A stretch of DNA of 49,005 bases from an uncultured Clostridia bacterium (GCA_930990515.1 CAKNPS010000003.1:1-49005), one strand, 5' to 3'; counted from the stretch's first letter, positions 13,037-23,212 are shown. Notes: generated by a model from the sequence alone, not told the origin. Program-made: numbers and translations.

Positions 13037-14131
13037 TTAGTTGTTGAAACGGAAAAGAACGACATCTCCGTCTTGCATAACATATTCTTTTCCTTCCATT
13101 CTAACTTTACCTTTCTCTTTGGCTTTAAGGAAAGAGCCTGCTTCGACAAGGTCATTATAGGAGACAACTTCGGCCTTGATAAAGCCCTTTTCAAAATCGG
13201 TATGAATTTTTCCAGCGGCTTGCGGTGCTTTTGTCCCTTTAGTGATTGTCCAAGCACGAACTTCCTTTTCTCCTGCAGTCAAATAACTCATAAGCCCAAG
13301 TAGGTCATAACTTGCCACTACCAATTTTTCAAGTCCGCTTGATTTGATGCCAAGTTCTTCTTTGAACATTTGTCTTTCGTCTTTGTCAAGAGCAGCAAGT
13401 TCTTCTTCAATTTTTGTGCAAAGAGCAACAACCTTGGCATTTTCTTTTTTGGCGATTTCTTTAACAACTTCAACATATTTGTTTGTTTCTTTTGCTAAAT
13501 CATCTTCACCGATGTTTGCCACATAAATGACAGGTTTTGCAGTGAGTAGGGCAAAATTTTTGAGAATTTTTTGTTCATCTTCTGTATATTCAAGATTTCT
13601 TGCTTGTCCGCCTTGCTCTAAAACTTCTTTGATGCGGGAAAGCATATTTACAGTCACAAGTAAACTTTTGTCGCCAGTTGTTTTCACGAGCTTGGAATTT
13701 TTTTCAAGAAATTTTTCCACTTGCTCAAGGTCAGATAATGCAAGTTCCATTTCAATTGTTTCAATATCGCGTTTTGGATCAATGCTTCCGCTTACATGAA
13801 TGATTTTATCGTTGTCAAAGCATCGAACAACATGAACAATAGCATCAACTTCACGGATGTGACTCAAGAATTTGTTTCCAAGACCTTCTCCGTGACTAGC
13901 ACCAGCAACTAAGCCAGCAATATCAACAAACTCAATTGTTGCAGGGGTGATTTTTTGCGTGTTATACATTTTTCCTAAGACTTCCAATCTTTCATCTGGA
14001 ACATCAACGATGCCAACATTTGGCTCGATTGTGCAGAAAGGATAGTTTGAACTTTCAGCACCTGCATTTGTGATTGCATTAAAAAGGGAACTTTTCCCAA
14101 CATTTGGTAATCCAACAACTCCAATTTTCAT
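13037..14131 (-). CDS. ychF: Ribosome-associated ATPase/GTPase YchF (OLA1 family)
   Basis: 364 aa, full length. The P-loop GLPNVGKS (7-14) and the G3 region DIAGLVAGASHGEGLGNKFL precede a coiled-coil insertion (about 130-170) and a C-terminal TGS-like domain (WTITKGTKAPQAAGKIHTDF). It hydrolyses ATP in preference to GTP in characterised members and acts with ribosomes and stress responses. The start follows TGGAGA. It is a single-gene unit with its own promoter and a hairpin array right at its 3' end. Confidence 0.95.
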   Translation of the reverse strand: MKIGVVGLPNVGKSSLFNAITNAGAESSNYPFCTIEPNVGIVDVPDERLEVLGKMYNTQKITPATIEFVDIAGLVAGASHGEGLGNKFLSHIREVDAIVHVVRCFDNDKIIHVSGSIDPKRDIETIEMELALSDLEQVEKFLEKNSKLVKTTGDKSLLVTVNMLSRIKEVLEQGGQARNLEYTEDEQKILKNFALLTAKPVIYVANIGEDDLAKETNKYVEVVKEIAKKENAKVVALCTKIEEELAALDKDERQMFKEELGIKSSGLEKLVVASYDLLGLMSYLTAGEKEVRAWTITKGTKAPQAAGKIHTDFEKGFIKAEVVSYNDLVEAGSFLKAKEKGKVRMEGKEYVMQDGDVVLFRFNN

Positions 14132-14168
14132 TTTGTATCTCCATTATAAGCATTTAATTTCACATAAG

Positions 14169-14197
14169 ATTATAGCAAATTTTAATTTTTTTTACAA
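14169..14197 (-). promoter_or_regulatory. ychF promoter
   Basis: Reading leftward, -35 TTGTAA (14197-14192), 17-nt spacer, -10 TATAAT (14174-14169). The start codon is about 38 nt further on. Confidence 0.6.
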
Positions 14198-14277
14198 TAA
14201 ATATTGATATAAAACTTGATTATTTACAAACATTTTCATATATTTAGTTAAAAGTTGAAAGATTAAATAATAAAACA

Positions 14278-14308
14278 ATAAAAGAAAAGGTGTTGCCTTT
14301 TCTTTTAT
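14278..14308 (-). terminator. Terminator hairpin overlapping the stop of the 1396-aa gene
   Basis: ATAAAAGAAAAGG (14278-14290) and CCTTTTCTTTTAT (14296-14308) form a perfect 13-bp stem with a 5-nt loop. The right arm contains the gene's TAA. Confidence 0.65.
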
Positions 14309-17300
14309 CGAGTCATAGTTATTTCTCCATTGATTTTTGCTAAAACTTCTTGGCGTTTTTGTTCATTCATTTCTTTGAAGCCTCTTAAACCATCAATATT
14401 TTTTTCATATCTTTCAATTCTTTCTCTAGCTTCTGGACTTTCGCTTTTCTTTTCTTCAAGTTTATTACGGGCTTCTTGTTCTTGTTTTTGAAGTTCAGTT
14501 CTTCTTTCTTCATCTCTTTCAACTTGAAGTTCTTGATTGAGTCTTTGCAAATCTCTAAATGCTTGTGTTGTTGTTTCGTCCTCTGTTGCTTTAATGACTT
14601 CTTCAATATATTTAGTTTCTCGCTCATATATTCTTGAATTAAGGTAATCAAAATGCTCATTAGTATCTGCTGTTTTTTCCGAGATGCTAGTTCCTTCTGG
14701 TGTGTAAGAAGCAATTTCTCTTGCAAGAGTATTACGAGCGAAGTCTTCAATTTCAGGGTCTAAAACCACTCTTCTATTATATTCGGCTAGTTCTTCAGCA
14801 TTTCTAATTGTGAGTTCTGGAGAATTGTGTATGTCATAAGTGTCAGAAACATCTCTATGTATTTGACCAACGGTTCTTGAATCATATCGAACAACTTCTT
14901 GATCAGATGATATAATTCTTCTTGTTTCTTCAACATTATCTCTAACTCTGTCTAAAACTTCTCTTCTTTGAGCAATTGCCGTTCTTTCATCTCTAATATT
15001 TTCAAGATATTGTCTGGTTGTTTCTTGTGATTCATATCCGGCATTATCTAAAAATTCTTCATAAAGAAGTTTGCTTTCTACTGTTTGTAGTTCAGTTCTT
15101 ACAGCAGATAATTCTGTTTCTAGATATTGAGAATATCTTCTTCCGAAATCAGCACGACCTTCTTCCGTTACAGAAGCAAAATCTGATTTTAATTTCCTTA
15201 TTTCTGCCAAACGCTTGCTTACTACATTGTCGCGAGCAGAAATTTCTGCTTTTTCTTCATCTGAAAGACCTTCTTGTCTTGCTCTTTCTCTTAAAGAAGA
15301 GAGTTCATCATTATATTTTTGTTCAATAGTATCCGCTTGAAGCATTGTTCTTAAGTTTTCAAGCTCAGTGGTGCGAGCTGCATCAACTTGCCCTTGAAGT
15401 TCTTGTTCTTTTGCTTCAAGTTCTCCTTGTTGCCTTATTAATTCATTTCTTTCGAATTGTGGCAATCTTTCTCTTGAGCCTGTCCTTAATGCTCTTTCAA
15501 CTCTGTCAAGTTCATCTGAAAGTTCTTGAAGAGCAGTTCTTTCGTGATTATGTGCGTCTGCAATTTCATTTAATCTTTGACGAGTTAAGTTATTTTCAAG
15601 TTGTCTGTTTTGTTGTCTTAAAACATTGTCGTTATATTTGTCTCGGACTGCTTGATGGAATTTTTGTGGCCATGTCCAAGGTTTGGTTAATGCCACACCA
15701 AATGAAATGTAAGATAATGGAAGCAAGAAAGGAATGAAAACACCTACAATAGCAAATATAAATCCTAAACCTGCCCAAAGTGCTGAGCTTCTAAAAACAC
15801 CTTCCTCTGTTTTAGGAACTTCCTTATCATTAATTTTTCCAGTAATTTTGTGAAGATCTTCTTGTGGAATAGACTCTTGTGGTGGCTGTGGTTGTTGTGG
15901 TGGCTGTTGAGGTGGCTGTTGAGGTGGCTGTTGAGGTGGTTGTTGAGGTGGCTGTTGAGGTGGTTGTTGTGGAGGTTGTTGAGGTGGCTGTGGATCACCA
16001 CCACCGCCTGGACGTTCAGTTCTTCCTTCTCCTTCATCAATATAAACAAAACCAGATCGAGTTCTGTCAATTATAATTGTTCTACCACTTTCACTAATAA
16101 TTTCAGTGCCATAATAATCGTTAACTCTTTTGACTGTTTCTTTATTAATGGTAATAACTTTTGGTTCGCCATTTTCAATTACTGTGCTAACATTTTGATG
16201 TGCTTTATAAAGAGCAGCAACATCATCATCAGCATAAACTCTTGCAAGTGCAACTTTTTCTTCAGCATCTCTTGCTTGTGCAGTTCTAAGACGTGCACTA
16301 CCATATTTATCATGAAAGCCTTCAGTTAAGGTTGTGCCATCTTCGTTTTTTGTTCCCATGATACAATCAACAAGTTCTTTGTTGTCTTCAGTTATAGGAT
16401 AGGTGACTGCGTAAGTCTTTGTTGCGTCTTTTTTATCTTGAAGCATAATTCTAACAAATTTACAATCTCCATCTGGCATGCCATCAATTTGATAAGGAGA
16501 TTCTGTGTCTTTGTCATAAACTTCAATATCTAAAACTTTATAAAATCCTGTTTCTGATTGAGTTGTTCGATTTTTTGCTTTTGAGTCTGGAATGTTTAAA
16601 GAACAATAGAAATAAAGTTCATCTTGACCTCTGCCATTTTTTCTTTCCATAAATTGAAGTTCTGTTGGAATGTCGCTTTCAACAAGTTTTCCATCTTCAA
16701 CTTTTGGAGTGATTCCATCTTTTTCCCTAGCAAAAGTCTTTGCTGTCATTGAAGTTAGCGTTATTTTATTCGCATCAGAGCCTAATTCACTACTTTTGAT
16801 AACTTTATCAGTTTCAATGAATCTTAAATTGCGAATTTGACCAATGAAAAGCATATCCATTGCTTTAGAATCTATTTTTGCGTCAAGTTGGCAACCGTTT
16901 TTGCCATCAATACAATTACTTATGAATTTAGGACTGATAGCAAAGTCAATATTATGTCCATTTTCTGCTCTAAAGACTGCACTTTGGCGCTCGTTATTTT
17001 CGCCTTCGGACACAATTTGGTATCCTGCACCTGAGAAGATACAAGCAATTTCAGAGTTTGCACTAAGAAGTCTTAAATCAAGACGACTATCAAGAACTAC
17101 ACTATCAAAAACAATACCATCGCTTTCTAAAGTGAAAGAAGATGCGATTTTAGAATTTTTAGCATAAAATTCAGCAAATTGTTTTTTAAGATTTTCATCT
17201 TGGAAAACAAGTTTCATCTTTCCATCTTCTGTTTCTTGGAAACCTGCTAAAACTTTATTATCTCTTATAATTTGAACAAGATTTTCATTTTCGCCAGTAG

Positions 17301-18495
17301 AAATAATTTGTTGAGAACCATAGTCTTTTCCAAGTGACAAAGTTTGGCTGACACCAAGTCTTTCTCCACTTTCTAATTGATAATCATTATTTAATTGTGT
17401 TGTTCTTCTACTTCCACGAATGTTTCCAGTTTCTAATACAAAATTATTTTCAATTGGAATTTCTTCGCTCATAGCAAGTTTTAAATCCGCAATGAGTTTT
17501 GTTTCGTCATCAACTGCTTCTTGATTGAAAATTGCATTGATTTGTTCGTTGGTTAATGGAATATCATTACCTTTTTCATCTTTTTTGAAATATGTAGGAT
17601 ATTTTTCTTCCAAGTATTTACGATTGTTTTCTACATACTTTGGAAAATAATGTCCCAAAAGGTCGCCAGCGGCATCAACAGTGACTTCTACATTTGTTTC
17701 AGTACTTTCTGTATGCTCTCTTTGAACTGTTCTAGTTTCACGATTAAAGTGCTGCATAAAGTATCTTGTTTCTTCTTCAAAGTTGGCAAAAACTTGTCTT
17801 CTTTTTTCTATTTCGACTTCAGGTTCTTTATCATTTGGATTTTGATTTGGGGCAAAAATGCGTGGAAGTGGTGGAGAGTTTTCTCTATCTTCTTGCTCTT
17901 CCCTTTCTTCTTCGTTTTCTTTTGCTTCTTCTTTTGCTTCTGTTCCTTCATCAACATTGATAGTGGTGTCAGAACGCATTTCATTTAATCTTTGAGTAAA
18001 TTCTTCATTGTTCGTGGCTCTTTCAGTTACATACATTCTTAAAGCATCATTTGGATTAATTGCAACTCCTTCTGCATAACCACCATATTTCCTTGCATAG
18101 AGCATGGCAACTTTAAGTTCTTCTTCATAGAAGGCTTTTATTGCAGCATTTTCACCAAGAGTGGAATTTTTTTCTTTTGATTTAAAAATATTAAAGTTAA
18201 TTGGATAGTTTAAAGCATATCTTTTTGCTTCTTCGCTAACTTCAATTTTGGCATCTTCTTTTGCATCTTTAGCCTTTTTCAATCTTTCGCCATAGTCTTC
18301 TCGATTTTTTTCAGCATTATAAAAGTCTAAGCGAAGTAAATCTTCACCCAAGGCTCGATTTTTGTCTTGAATAAAAGCGTTATAGTCCTCTCTATAGAAG
18401 TCGGCATAAAGTTTTGCTTCTTCTAATTGCTCAGTGGTAACTGTAGGTGCTCCACCTGTTGCTCCACTTATACTTTCAAATGTTCCTTCAGCCAT
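14305..18495 (-). CDS. Giant membrane/coiled-coil protein of unknown function (1396 aa)
   Basis: Start taken at ATG 18495 (MAEGTFES...) because TGGAGGA is properly spaced for it; an in-frame ATG four codons upstream overlaps that site. Layout: helical charged N-terminal region (1-190); Glu-rich acidic linker with PPLPRIFAPN (190-250); mixed region; long strand-rich region (about 360-770) with short repeats around LESGERLGVSQT and ISTGENENLV; a proline-glutamine linker of eight PPQQ units (about 835-870); a hydrophobic region able to span the membrane twice (SALWAGLGFIFAIVGVFIPF and following, about 900-940); and a C-terminal highly charged helical region (about 960-1396), probably coiled coil. 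No signal peptide. It lies alone between convergent ychF and divergent secA. I do not recognise the family. The layout suggests a membrane-tethered structural or secretion-related protein, but that is inference. Confidence 0.8.
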   Translation of the reverse strand: MAEGTFESISGATGGAPTVTTEQLEEAKLYADFYREDYNAFIQDKNRALGEDLLRLDFYNAEKNREDYGERLKKAKDAKEDAKIEVSEEAKRYALNYPINFNIFKSKEKNSTLGENAAIKAFYEEELKVAMLYARKYGGYAEGVAINPNDALRMYVTERATNNEEFTQRLNEMRSDTTINVDEGTEAKEEAKENEEEREEQEDRENSPPLPRIFAPNQNPNDKEPEVEIEKRRQVFANFEEETRYFMQHFNRETRTVQREHTESTETNVEVTVDAAGDLLGHYFPKYVENNRKYLEEKYPTYFKKDEKGNDIPLTNEQINAIFNQEAVDDETKLIADLKLAMSEEIPIENNFVLETGNIRGSRRTTQLNNDYQLESGERLGVSQTLSLGKDYGSQQIISTGENENLVQIIRDNKVLAGFQETEDGKMKLVFQDENLKKQFAEFYAKNSKIASSFTLESDGIVFDSVVLDSRLDLRLLSANSEIACIFSGAGYQIVSEGENNERQSAVFRAENGHNIDFAISPKFISNCIDGKNGCQLDAKIDSKAMDMLFIGQIRNLRFIETDKVIKSSELGSDANKITLTSMTAKTFAREKDGITPKVEDGKLVESDIPTELQFMERKNGRGQDELYFYCSLNIPDSKAKNRTTQSETGFYKVLDIEVYDKDTESPYQIDGMPDGDCKFVRIMLQDKKDATKTYAVTYPITEDNKELVDCIMGTKNEDGTTLTEGFHDKYGSARLRTAQARDAEEKVALARVYADDDVAALYKAHQNVSTVIENGEPKVITINKETVKRVNDYYGTEIISESGRTIIIDRTRSGFVYIDEGEGRTERPGGGGDPQPPQQPPQQPPQQPPQQPPQQPPQQPPQQPPQQPQPPQESIPQEDLHKITGKINDKEVPKTEEGVFRSSALWAGLGFIFAIVGVFIPFLLPLSYISFGVALTKPWTWPQKFHQAVRDKYNDNVLRQQNRQLENNLTRQRLNEIADAHNHERTALQELSDELDRVERALRTGSRERLPQFERNELIRQQGELEAKEQELQGQVDAARTTELENLRTMLQADTIEQKYNDELSSLRERARQEGLSDEEKAEISARDNVVSKRLAEIRKLKSDFASVTEEGRADFGRRYSQYLETELSAVRTELQTVESKLLYEEFLDNAGYESQETTRQYLENIRDERTAIAQRREVLDRVRDNVEETRRIISSDQEVVRYDSRTVGQIHRDVSDTYDIHNSPELTIRNAEELAEYNRRVVLDPEIEDFARNTLAREIASYTPEGTSISEKTADTNEHFDYLNSRIYERETKYIEEVIKATEDETTTQAFRDLQRLNQELQVERDEERRTELQKQEQEARNKLEEKKSESPEARERIERYEKNIDGLRGFKEMNEQKRQEVLAKINGEITMTR
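15889..15993 (-). repeat. 12-bp tandem repeat encoding the PPQQ linker
   Basis: A 12-bp unit, GGTGGCTGTTGA on the plus strand (PPQQ on the coding minus strand), repeats about eight times with third-position variants. It encodes a stiff Pro/Gln spacer just before the membrane region and is a likely site of length variation between strains. Confidence 0.85.
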
Positions 18496-18672
18496 ATTTT
18501 CCTCCATTTATATTTTCCATTATACCACACATTGTGTATCTTGTCAAATTTTGGCTAAAAATAATCTTTAGTTTAGTTTGTTTAGTATTAGTATTATAAA
18601 ACTTAATAAAAAAGGTTGTGTTTTTTTGTTATTTTTGTTAAAATAATGTAAATTATGTAATTAGAGGGAAAT

Positions 18673-21387
18673 ATGGGACTTTTTGGAAATGAAAATAAAT
18701 CACAAGTTAAAAAATTAAAGAAAATTGCCGACAAGGTTGTCGCACTTGAAGATAAATATCGTGCATATTCTGATGAAGAATTAAAGAATTGCACAGAAGA
18801 TTTTAAAAATAGATATAAAAATGGCGAAACTTTGATGGAACTTTTGCCAGAAGCCTTTGCTGTTATGCGTGAAGCTGCTGACAGAGTTTTGAATATGCGT
18901 CATTTCTATGTGCAAATTTTGGGTGGTATCGCACTCCATCAAGGGCGTATTGCTGAAATGGGAACTGGTGAAGGTAAAACTTTGGTGGCAACACTCCCTG
19001 CTTATCTTAATGCGCTCACAGGGGAAGGGGTGCATGTTGTCACTGTAAATGAATATCTTGCAAAGCGTGACGCTGAGTGGATGGGAAAGGTTTACCGCTT
19101 CCTTGGCCTTACCGTTGGTATTGCTGTTTCTGGTATGCAAGAAAATGAAAAAAGAAAGGCATATAACGCAGATATCACTTACTGCACAAACAATGAACTT
19201 GGTTTTGACTATCTTCGTGACAATATGGCAATTACAAAGGCTCAACGTGTTCAACGTGGGCATGCTTTTGCCATTGTGGACGAAGTGGACTCAATTTTGA
19301 TTGATGAAGCAAGAACCCCACTTATTATTTCTGGACGCGGAATGAAATCGAGTGAACAATATATTGCTGCACAAAAATTTGTTAAAACATTAAAGCCAGA
19401 AGACTATGAAAAGGACGAAAAAACAAAACAACTTAACTTGACTGAAAGCGGAATTGACAAAGCAGAAAGATATTTCAAACTTGACAATCTTTCTGATGTT
19501 GATAATCTAGAATTAAATCACCACATTAATAACGCTATGAAAGCAAATTTCATTATGTTCAAAGACGAGAACTACATCGTTAAAGATGGCGAAGTTGTAA
19601 TCGTTGACGAATTTACTGGTCGTTTAATGCCAGGGAGAAGATATAATGACGGTCTTCATCAAGCGATTGAAGCAAAAGAAGGCGTGGAAATTAAAGATGA
19701 AAACAAAACTCTTGCCACCATCACTTTCCAAAACTATTTCCGTCTTTATCACAAACTTTCAGGTATGACAGGAACAGCAAAGACGGAAGAAGGCGAATTT
19801 AGAGCAATTTACAATCTTGATGTTGTCACAATTCCACCAAATCTTCCAAATATTCGCCAAGACGAGCCAGATATTATTTTCTCCACCGAAAAAGGAAAAA
19901 TTAAGGCGATTGTTGAAGAAATCAAAAGAAGAAATGCTCTTGGTCAGCCAATTTTGGTCGGGACTATCACAATTGAAAAGAGTGAGTTGATTTCTAAAGC
20001 TCTTAAAGAAGCAAAAATCAAACATACCGTTTTGAATGCTAAAAACAACGAAATGGAAAGTCAAATTGTCGCTCAAGCAGGGCGAAAAGGTGCGGTTACT
20101 ATTGCCACAAATATGGCGGGGCGTGGAACTGATATTCTTCTTGGTGGTAACCCAGAATTTATGGCAAAGAAAAAAATGAAAGACGAAAACTACACGGACG
20201 AGCAAATTTCTTATGCCACTGCTTTTAACACTGTAAATGATGCTGAACTTAACAAAGCAAGAGCGAGATACAACGAACTATATTCTGAATTTAAGAAAAT
20301 TACTGACGCCGAGAAAGAAGAAGTTAAAAAGGCGGGCGGACTTCATATTGTCGGAACCGAAAGACACGAGTCAAGGCGTATTGACAACCAACTTCGTGGT
20401 CGTGCTTCTCGTCAAGGCGACCCAGGTTCCAGTGTTTTCTTCATTTCTTTTGAAGATGATTTAATTAGGCGTTTTGCTGGTGAAAAATTCAAGAAAATTG
20501 CCACTTTCTTTAAACTTGAAGAAGACACTCCAATTCAACTTAAAATTCTTTCAAAGCAAATTGAAACTGCTCAAAAGAAGATTGAAATGCAGAACTTTGC
20601 CATAAGAAAAACTGTTCTTCAATTTGACGATGTCTTGAATGCTCAAAGAGAAATAATCTACAGCCAAAGAAACAGTGTTTTGGAAGGGGAGAGTGTTCAC
20701 GAACAAATTATGAATATGCTTCCTTCCGTTGTCACAACTTTTGTTAATCGCTGTGTTGACCCAGAAAAACCATATTTTGATTGGGACTATACAAAGATAA
20801 ATAAAGAACTTGAAAATGGAATTTTGGAGCGTGGAAAAAATCTTATAACCGAAGACATGTGTGAAGGTTTTGATATTGAAGATTTCAATGAAAAAGTTTT
20901 GGAACTTGCAAAAGAACGCTATCAAAATCGTATGCAAGAAGCAGGAAAACTTGGTATTGACTTTGAAAAAATTGAAAAGTTTGTGCTTTTAAAAGTTGTT
21001 GATAGCAACTGGATGAACCATATTGACGATATGCAAATTATGAAAAATGAAATTTTTGCTCGTGGATTTGGTAATCAAGACCCAATTTTAGCATACAAAA
21101 AAGATGGTTTTGAAATGTTTGATAAAATGGTGGATAGAATTAAGGAAACAACTTGTCTTGTTCTTCTTAATACCAACATTGAAATTAGACGCAGGGAACC
21201 AGCAAAAGAAGAAAACAATTTGAAAAACACCAAAGCCGAGAAATATGACCCAAGTGCTAGACCACAGGAGAGAAAAATTCAAAAAACAGTGGTAAACACC
21301 GAACGAAAAATTGGAAGAAATGACCCATGTCCTTGTGGAAGCGGAAAGAAATACAAAAACTGCTGTATGTTAAAAAATGAAAACTAA
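18673..21387 (+). CDS. secA: Protein translocase ATPase SecA
   Basis: 904 aa, full length. Walker A is GTGEGKT (97-103), Walker B region VDEVDSILIDEARTPLIISG, and NBD2 contains TNMAGRGTDILLGGNPE. The C-terminal zinc-binding, SecB-type tail NDPCPCGSGKKYKNCC is present. SecA drives ATP-dependent export of signal-peptide proteins through SecYEG. The ribosome site AGAGGGAAAT precedes the ATG, and the gene is divergent from the giant 1396-aa gene with a 177-bp gap. The downstream HD-domain gene is 16 nt away, likely co-transcribed. Confidence 0.97.
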   Translation: MGLFGNENKSQVKKLKKIADKVVALEDKYRAYSDEELKNCTEDFKNRYKNGETLMELLPEAFAVMREAADRVLNMRHFYVQILGGIALHQGRIAEMGTGEGKTLVATLPAYLNALTGEGVHVVTVNEYLAKRDAEWMGKVYRFLGLTVGIAVSGMQENEKRKAYNADITYCTNNELGFDYLRDNMAITKAQRVQRGHAFAIVDEVDSILIDEARTPLIISGRGMKSSEQYIAAQKFVKTLKPEDYEKDEKTKQLNLTESGIDKAERYFKLDNLSDVDNLELNHHINNAMKANFIMFKDENYIVKDGEVVIVDEFTGRLMPGRRYNDGLHQAIEAKEGVEIKDENKTLATITFQNYFRLYHKLSGMTGTAKTEEGEFRAIYNLDVVTIPPNLPNIRQDEPDIIFSTEKGKIKAIVEEIKRRNALGQPILVGTITIEKSELISKALKEAKIKHTVLNAKNNEMESQIVAQAGRKGAVTIATNMAGRGTDILLGGNPEFMAKKKMKDENYTDEQISYATAFNTVNDAELNKARARYNELYSEFKKITDAEKEEVKKAGGLHIVGTERHESRRIDNQLRGRASRQGDPGSSVFFISFEDDLIRRFAGEKFKKIATFFKLEEDTPIQLKILSKQIETAQKKIEMQNFAIRKTVLQFDDVLNAQREIIYSQRNSVLEGESVHEQIMNMLPSVVTTFVNRCVDPEKPYFDWDYTKINKELENGILERGKNLITEDMCEGFDIEDFNEKVLELAKERYQNRMQEAGKLGIDFEKIEKFVLLKVVDSNWMNHIDDMQIMKNEIFARGFGNQDPILAYKKDGFEMFDKMVDRIKETTCLVLLNTNIEIRRREPAKEENNLKNTKAEKYDPSARPQERKIQKTVVNTERKIGRNDPCPCGSGKKYKNCCMLKNEN

Positions 21388-21403
21388 TTGAAATAGGATA
21401 AAA

Positions 21404-22441
21404 ATGAAACTTTTTAAAAGTTATAATGAGAGAATAAGCAAATATTTTGAAATTCTTGAGCCAAATTTTCCAGATTGGCTCAATGAATATATAAACACAA
21501 AAGAGATGCAAAGGCTTGATGGAATAAGTGTGACTTGTGGAACTTATTATACAGATTTGCTTAAGTTTAAGTTTCAATATTCATCACTTGCTCACTCAGT
21601 TGCAGTGGCACTTATTGTTTGGCATTTCTCTCACGACAAAAAGCAAACACTTGCTGGTCTTTTTCACGATATTTCCACACCAGTTTTTAAGCATGCAATT
21701 GATTTTCTTAATGGCGATTATGAAAAGCAGGAATCAACGGAAGAATTAACTTCAAAAATTATTAAAAATTCAACCGAAATTATGAAACTTTTAAAAAGAG
21801 ATAACATCTCTCTTGAAGAAGTGGAAGATTATAAAATCTACCCTATTGCTGATAATGATACACCAAAACTTTCAGCAGACAGATTGGAATATTCTCTTTC
21901 AAACGCTCTTTTGGTCTATAACCAGGCAAATATTGAAGAAATAAAGAAGATTTATAACGATTTAGAAGTTCAAAAAAACGAAGATGTCGTTTTAGAGATA
22001 GGCTTTAAAAGTAAGGAAATTGCCAGAGATTTTGTTGATTTGACAAGCAGACTTTCTCTCATTTATCGTGGCAATGTTTCAAGATTTTCCATGCAGTTTT
22101 TGGCAGATTTAGTCAAAAAATTGAATGAAGAAAAATTGATATTTAAAGAAGATTTATATAACTTATCTGAAAAAGATGTGATTGAAATAATCAAAAAATC
22201 AAAGTATGGAGAAATTTTTAACAATTGGGTTAAGTCAAAGAAAGTTTTGACATCAAAAACAAAACCAAAGGAGAAATATTCTGTTTGTTGCTCAGCAAAA
22301 GTTCGTTATATTGACCCACTATGTAAGGGAGAAAGAATTTCAAAAATAGATAAATTTGCCAAAGAAAAAATTGAAGAAAATTTTTCTTTTGATATGTCAA
22401 ATTATTTATATTTAGACACAATTGATGATTTCACAAAATAA
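21404..22441 (+). CDS. HD-domain metal-dependent phosphohydrolase
   Basis: 345 aa. The metal-binding residues typical of the HD superfamily are visible: H64 (SLAHSVAVAL), H88-D89 (GLFHDIST) and a later Asp in SADRLEYSL. The arrangement RLDGIS...H...HD is like dGTPase/SAMHD-type members that act on nucleotides. Substrate unknown. The C-terminal third has Cys residues (CCSAK, PLCKGE). It follows secA by 16 nt with the site AGGAT and ends at a bidirectional terminator. Confidence 0.75.
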   Translation: MKLFKSYNERISKYFEILEPNFPDWLNEYINTKEMQRLDGISVTCGTYYTDLLKFKFQYSSLAHSVAVALIVWHFSHDKKQTLAGLFHDISTPVFKHAIDFLNGDYEKQESTEELTSKIIKNSTEIMKLLKRDNISLEEVEDYKIYPIADNDTPKLSADRLEYSLSNALLVYNQANIEEIKKIYNDLEVQKNEDVVLEIGFKSKEIARDFVDLTSRLSLIYRGNVSRFSMQFLADLVKKLNEEKLIFKEDLYNLSEKDVIEIIKKSKYGEIFNNWVKSKKVLTSKTKPKEKYSVCCSAKVRYIDPLCKGERISKIDKFAKEKIEENFSFDMSNYLYLDTIDDFTK

Positions 22442-22470
22442 AAAATCCACTAAATTTAGCGGATTTTTTA
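22440..22470. terminator. Bidirectional terminator between convergent HD and GNAT genes
   Basis: An AAAAAATCC...GGATTTTTT stem with inner CTAA/TTAG pairs carries A- and T-tracts on both sides, so it serves both strands. Confidence 0.75.
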
Positions 22471-23013
22471 TTTTTCTTTTGATGCTTGCAGTGTTTTTGT
22501 GATATGTGTTATTCCTTTTTCATCTTTTATAAAATTAAAACCATTTTTTGAGTAGAATGATGATGCTCCATACCAGAAATTGCCATTTGGATAGAACCAA
22601 CCAGATATTTCTCGGCATTTTTTTGAAATAGCAAATTCTTCCATTTTCTTTACAATAAGTGTGCCTAGACCAACTTTAAAAAAATCTTCACTCAAAATTT
22701 CAATTTGATTTAGTTTGCAAATGCTCAAGTTAGAACCAATTTTTAGATTATTTTCTTTGATAAATTCTTGTGAAACTATGGAAGAATTTATGTTTCCATT
22801 TAAGATATTCTTATCTTTAATTAAATATTTTTCTTGACCATTAAATTTTGGACTACTAATAGATTTAATTTCTCGGGTGACAATTTCAAAAACGCACTTC
22901 CCAACAATTTTATTGTTTTCATCAACTGCACAAACAATGAAATTGTCCTTTGTGGCAATTAAACCTATTGTCACAATTTTCTTATTTTTAAGTTCAACTT
23001 TTTCTTCAAACAT
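22468..23013 (-). CDS. GNAT-like N-acetyltransferase
   Basis: 181 aa from ATG 23013; a TTG 18 nt upstream is in frame but lies inside the promoter. The C-terminal half has the GNAT pattern: acetyl-CoA loop FFKVGLGTLIVKKMEEFAIS, then ISGWFYP...YGASSFYSKNGFNFI, the usual 'Y...GF' end. The N-terminal half is less clear. Acceptor substrate unknown. There is no ribosome binding site, and the promoter -10 lies 6 nt before the start codon, so the mRNA is probably leaderless. Confidence 0.65.
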   Translation of the reverse strand: MFEEKVELKNKKIVTIGLIATKDNFIVCAVDENNKIVGKCVFEIVTREIKSISSPKFNGQEKYLIKDKNILNGNINSSIVSQEFIKENNLKIGSNLSICKLNQIEILSEDFFKVGLGTLIVKKMEEFAISKKCREISGWFYPNGNFWYGASSFYSKNGFNFIKDEKGITHITKTLQASKEK

Positions 23014-23019
23014 ATTTAG

Positions 23020-23048
23020 GTTATAACACAAAAATTTCTTAAAGTCAA
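23020..23048 (-). promoter_or_regulatory. Promoter giving a leaderless GNAT mRNA
   Basis: Reading leftward, TTGACT (23048-23043), 17-nt spacer, TATAAC (23025-23020). Transcription would start at about 23013, the A of the start codon. Confidence 0.65.
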
Positions 23049-23151
23049 GATAGAAAAAGCCTTGAGATTTTATTTTTTAAGGTTTCTGTTAGCACCAATT
23101 ATTATTTGTAAAAATTGAAACGAAATATATTAATTTCTAAATATGCTAATA

Positions 23152-23184
23152 AAAAAAAAGAAAGGCGATGCCTTTTCTTTTTTT
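23152..23184 (-). terminator. Terminator of rpmE
   Basis: GAAAGGC and GCCTTTTC pair around GAT, with long A and T tracts on either side. The leftward tract follows rpmE. Confidence 0.65.
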
Positions 23185-23212
23185 CTATATAATTGTTTTA
23201 AATTTAAATTTA

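Noticed and set aside
15850-16329. Long plus-strand ORFs rich in Trp/Leu or Val opposite the giant gene
   Set aside because: They are read from the reverse strand of the PPQQ-coding repeat; they have no ribosome site and their odd composition comes from the repeat.
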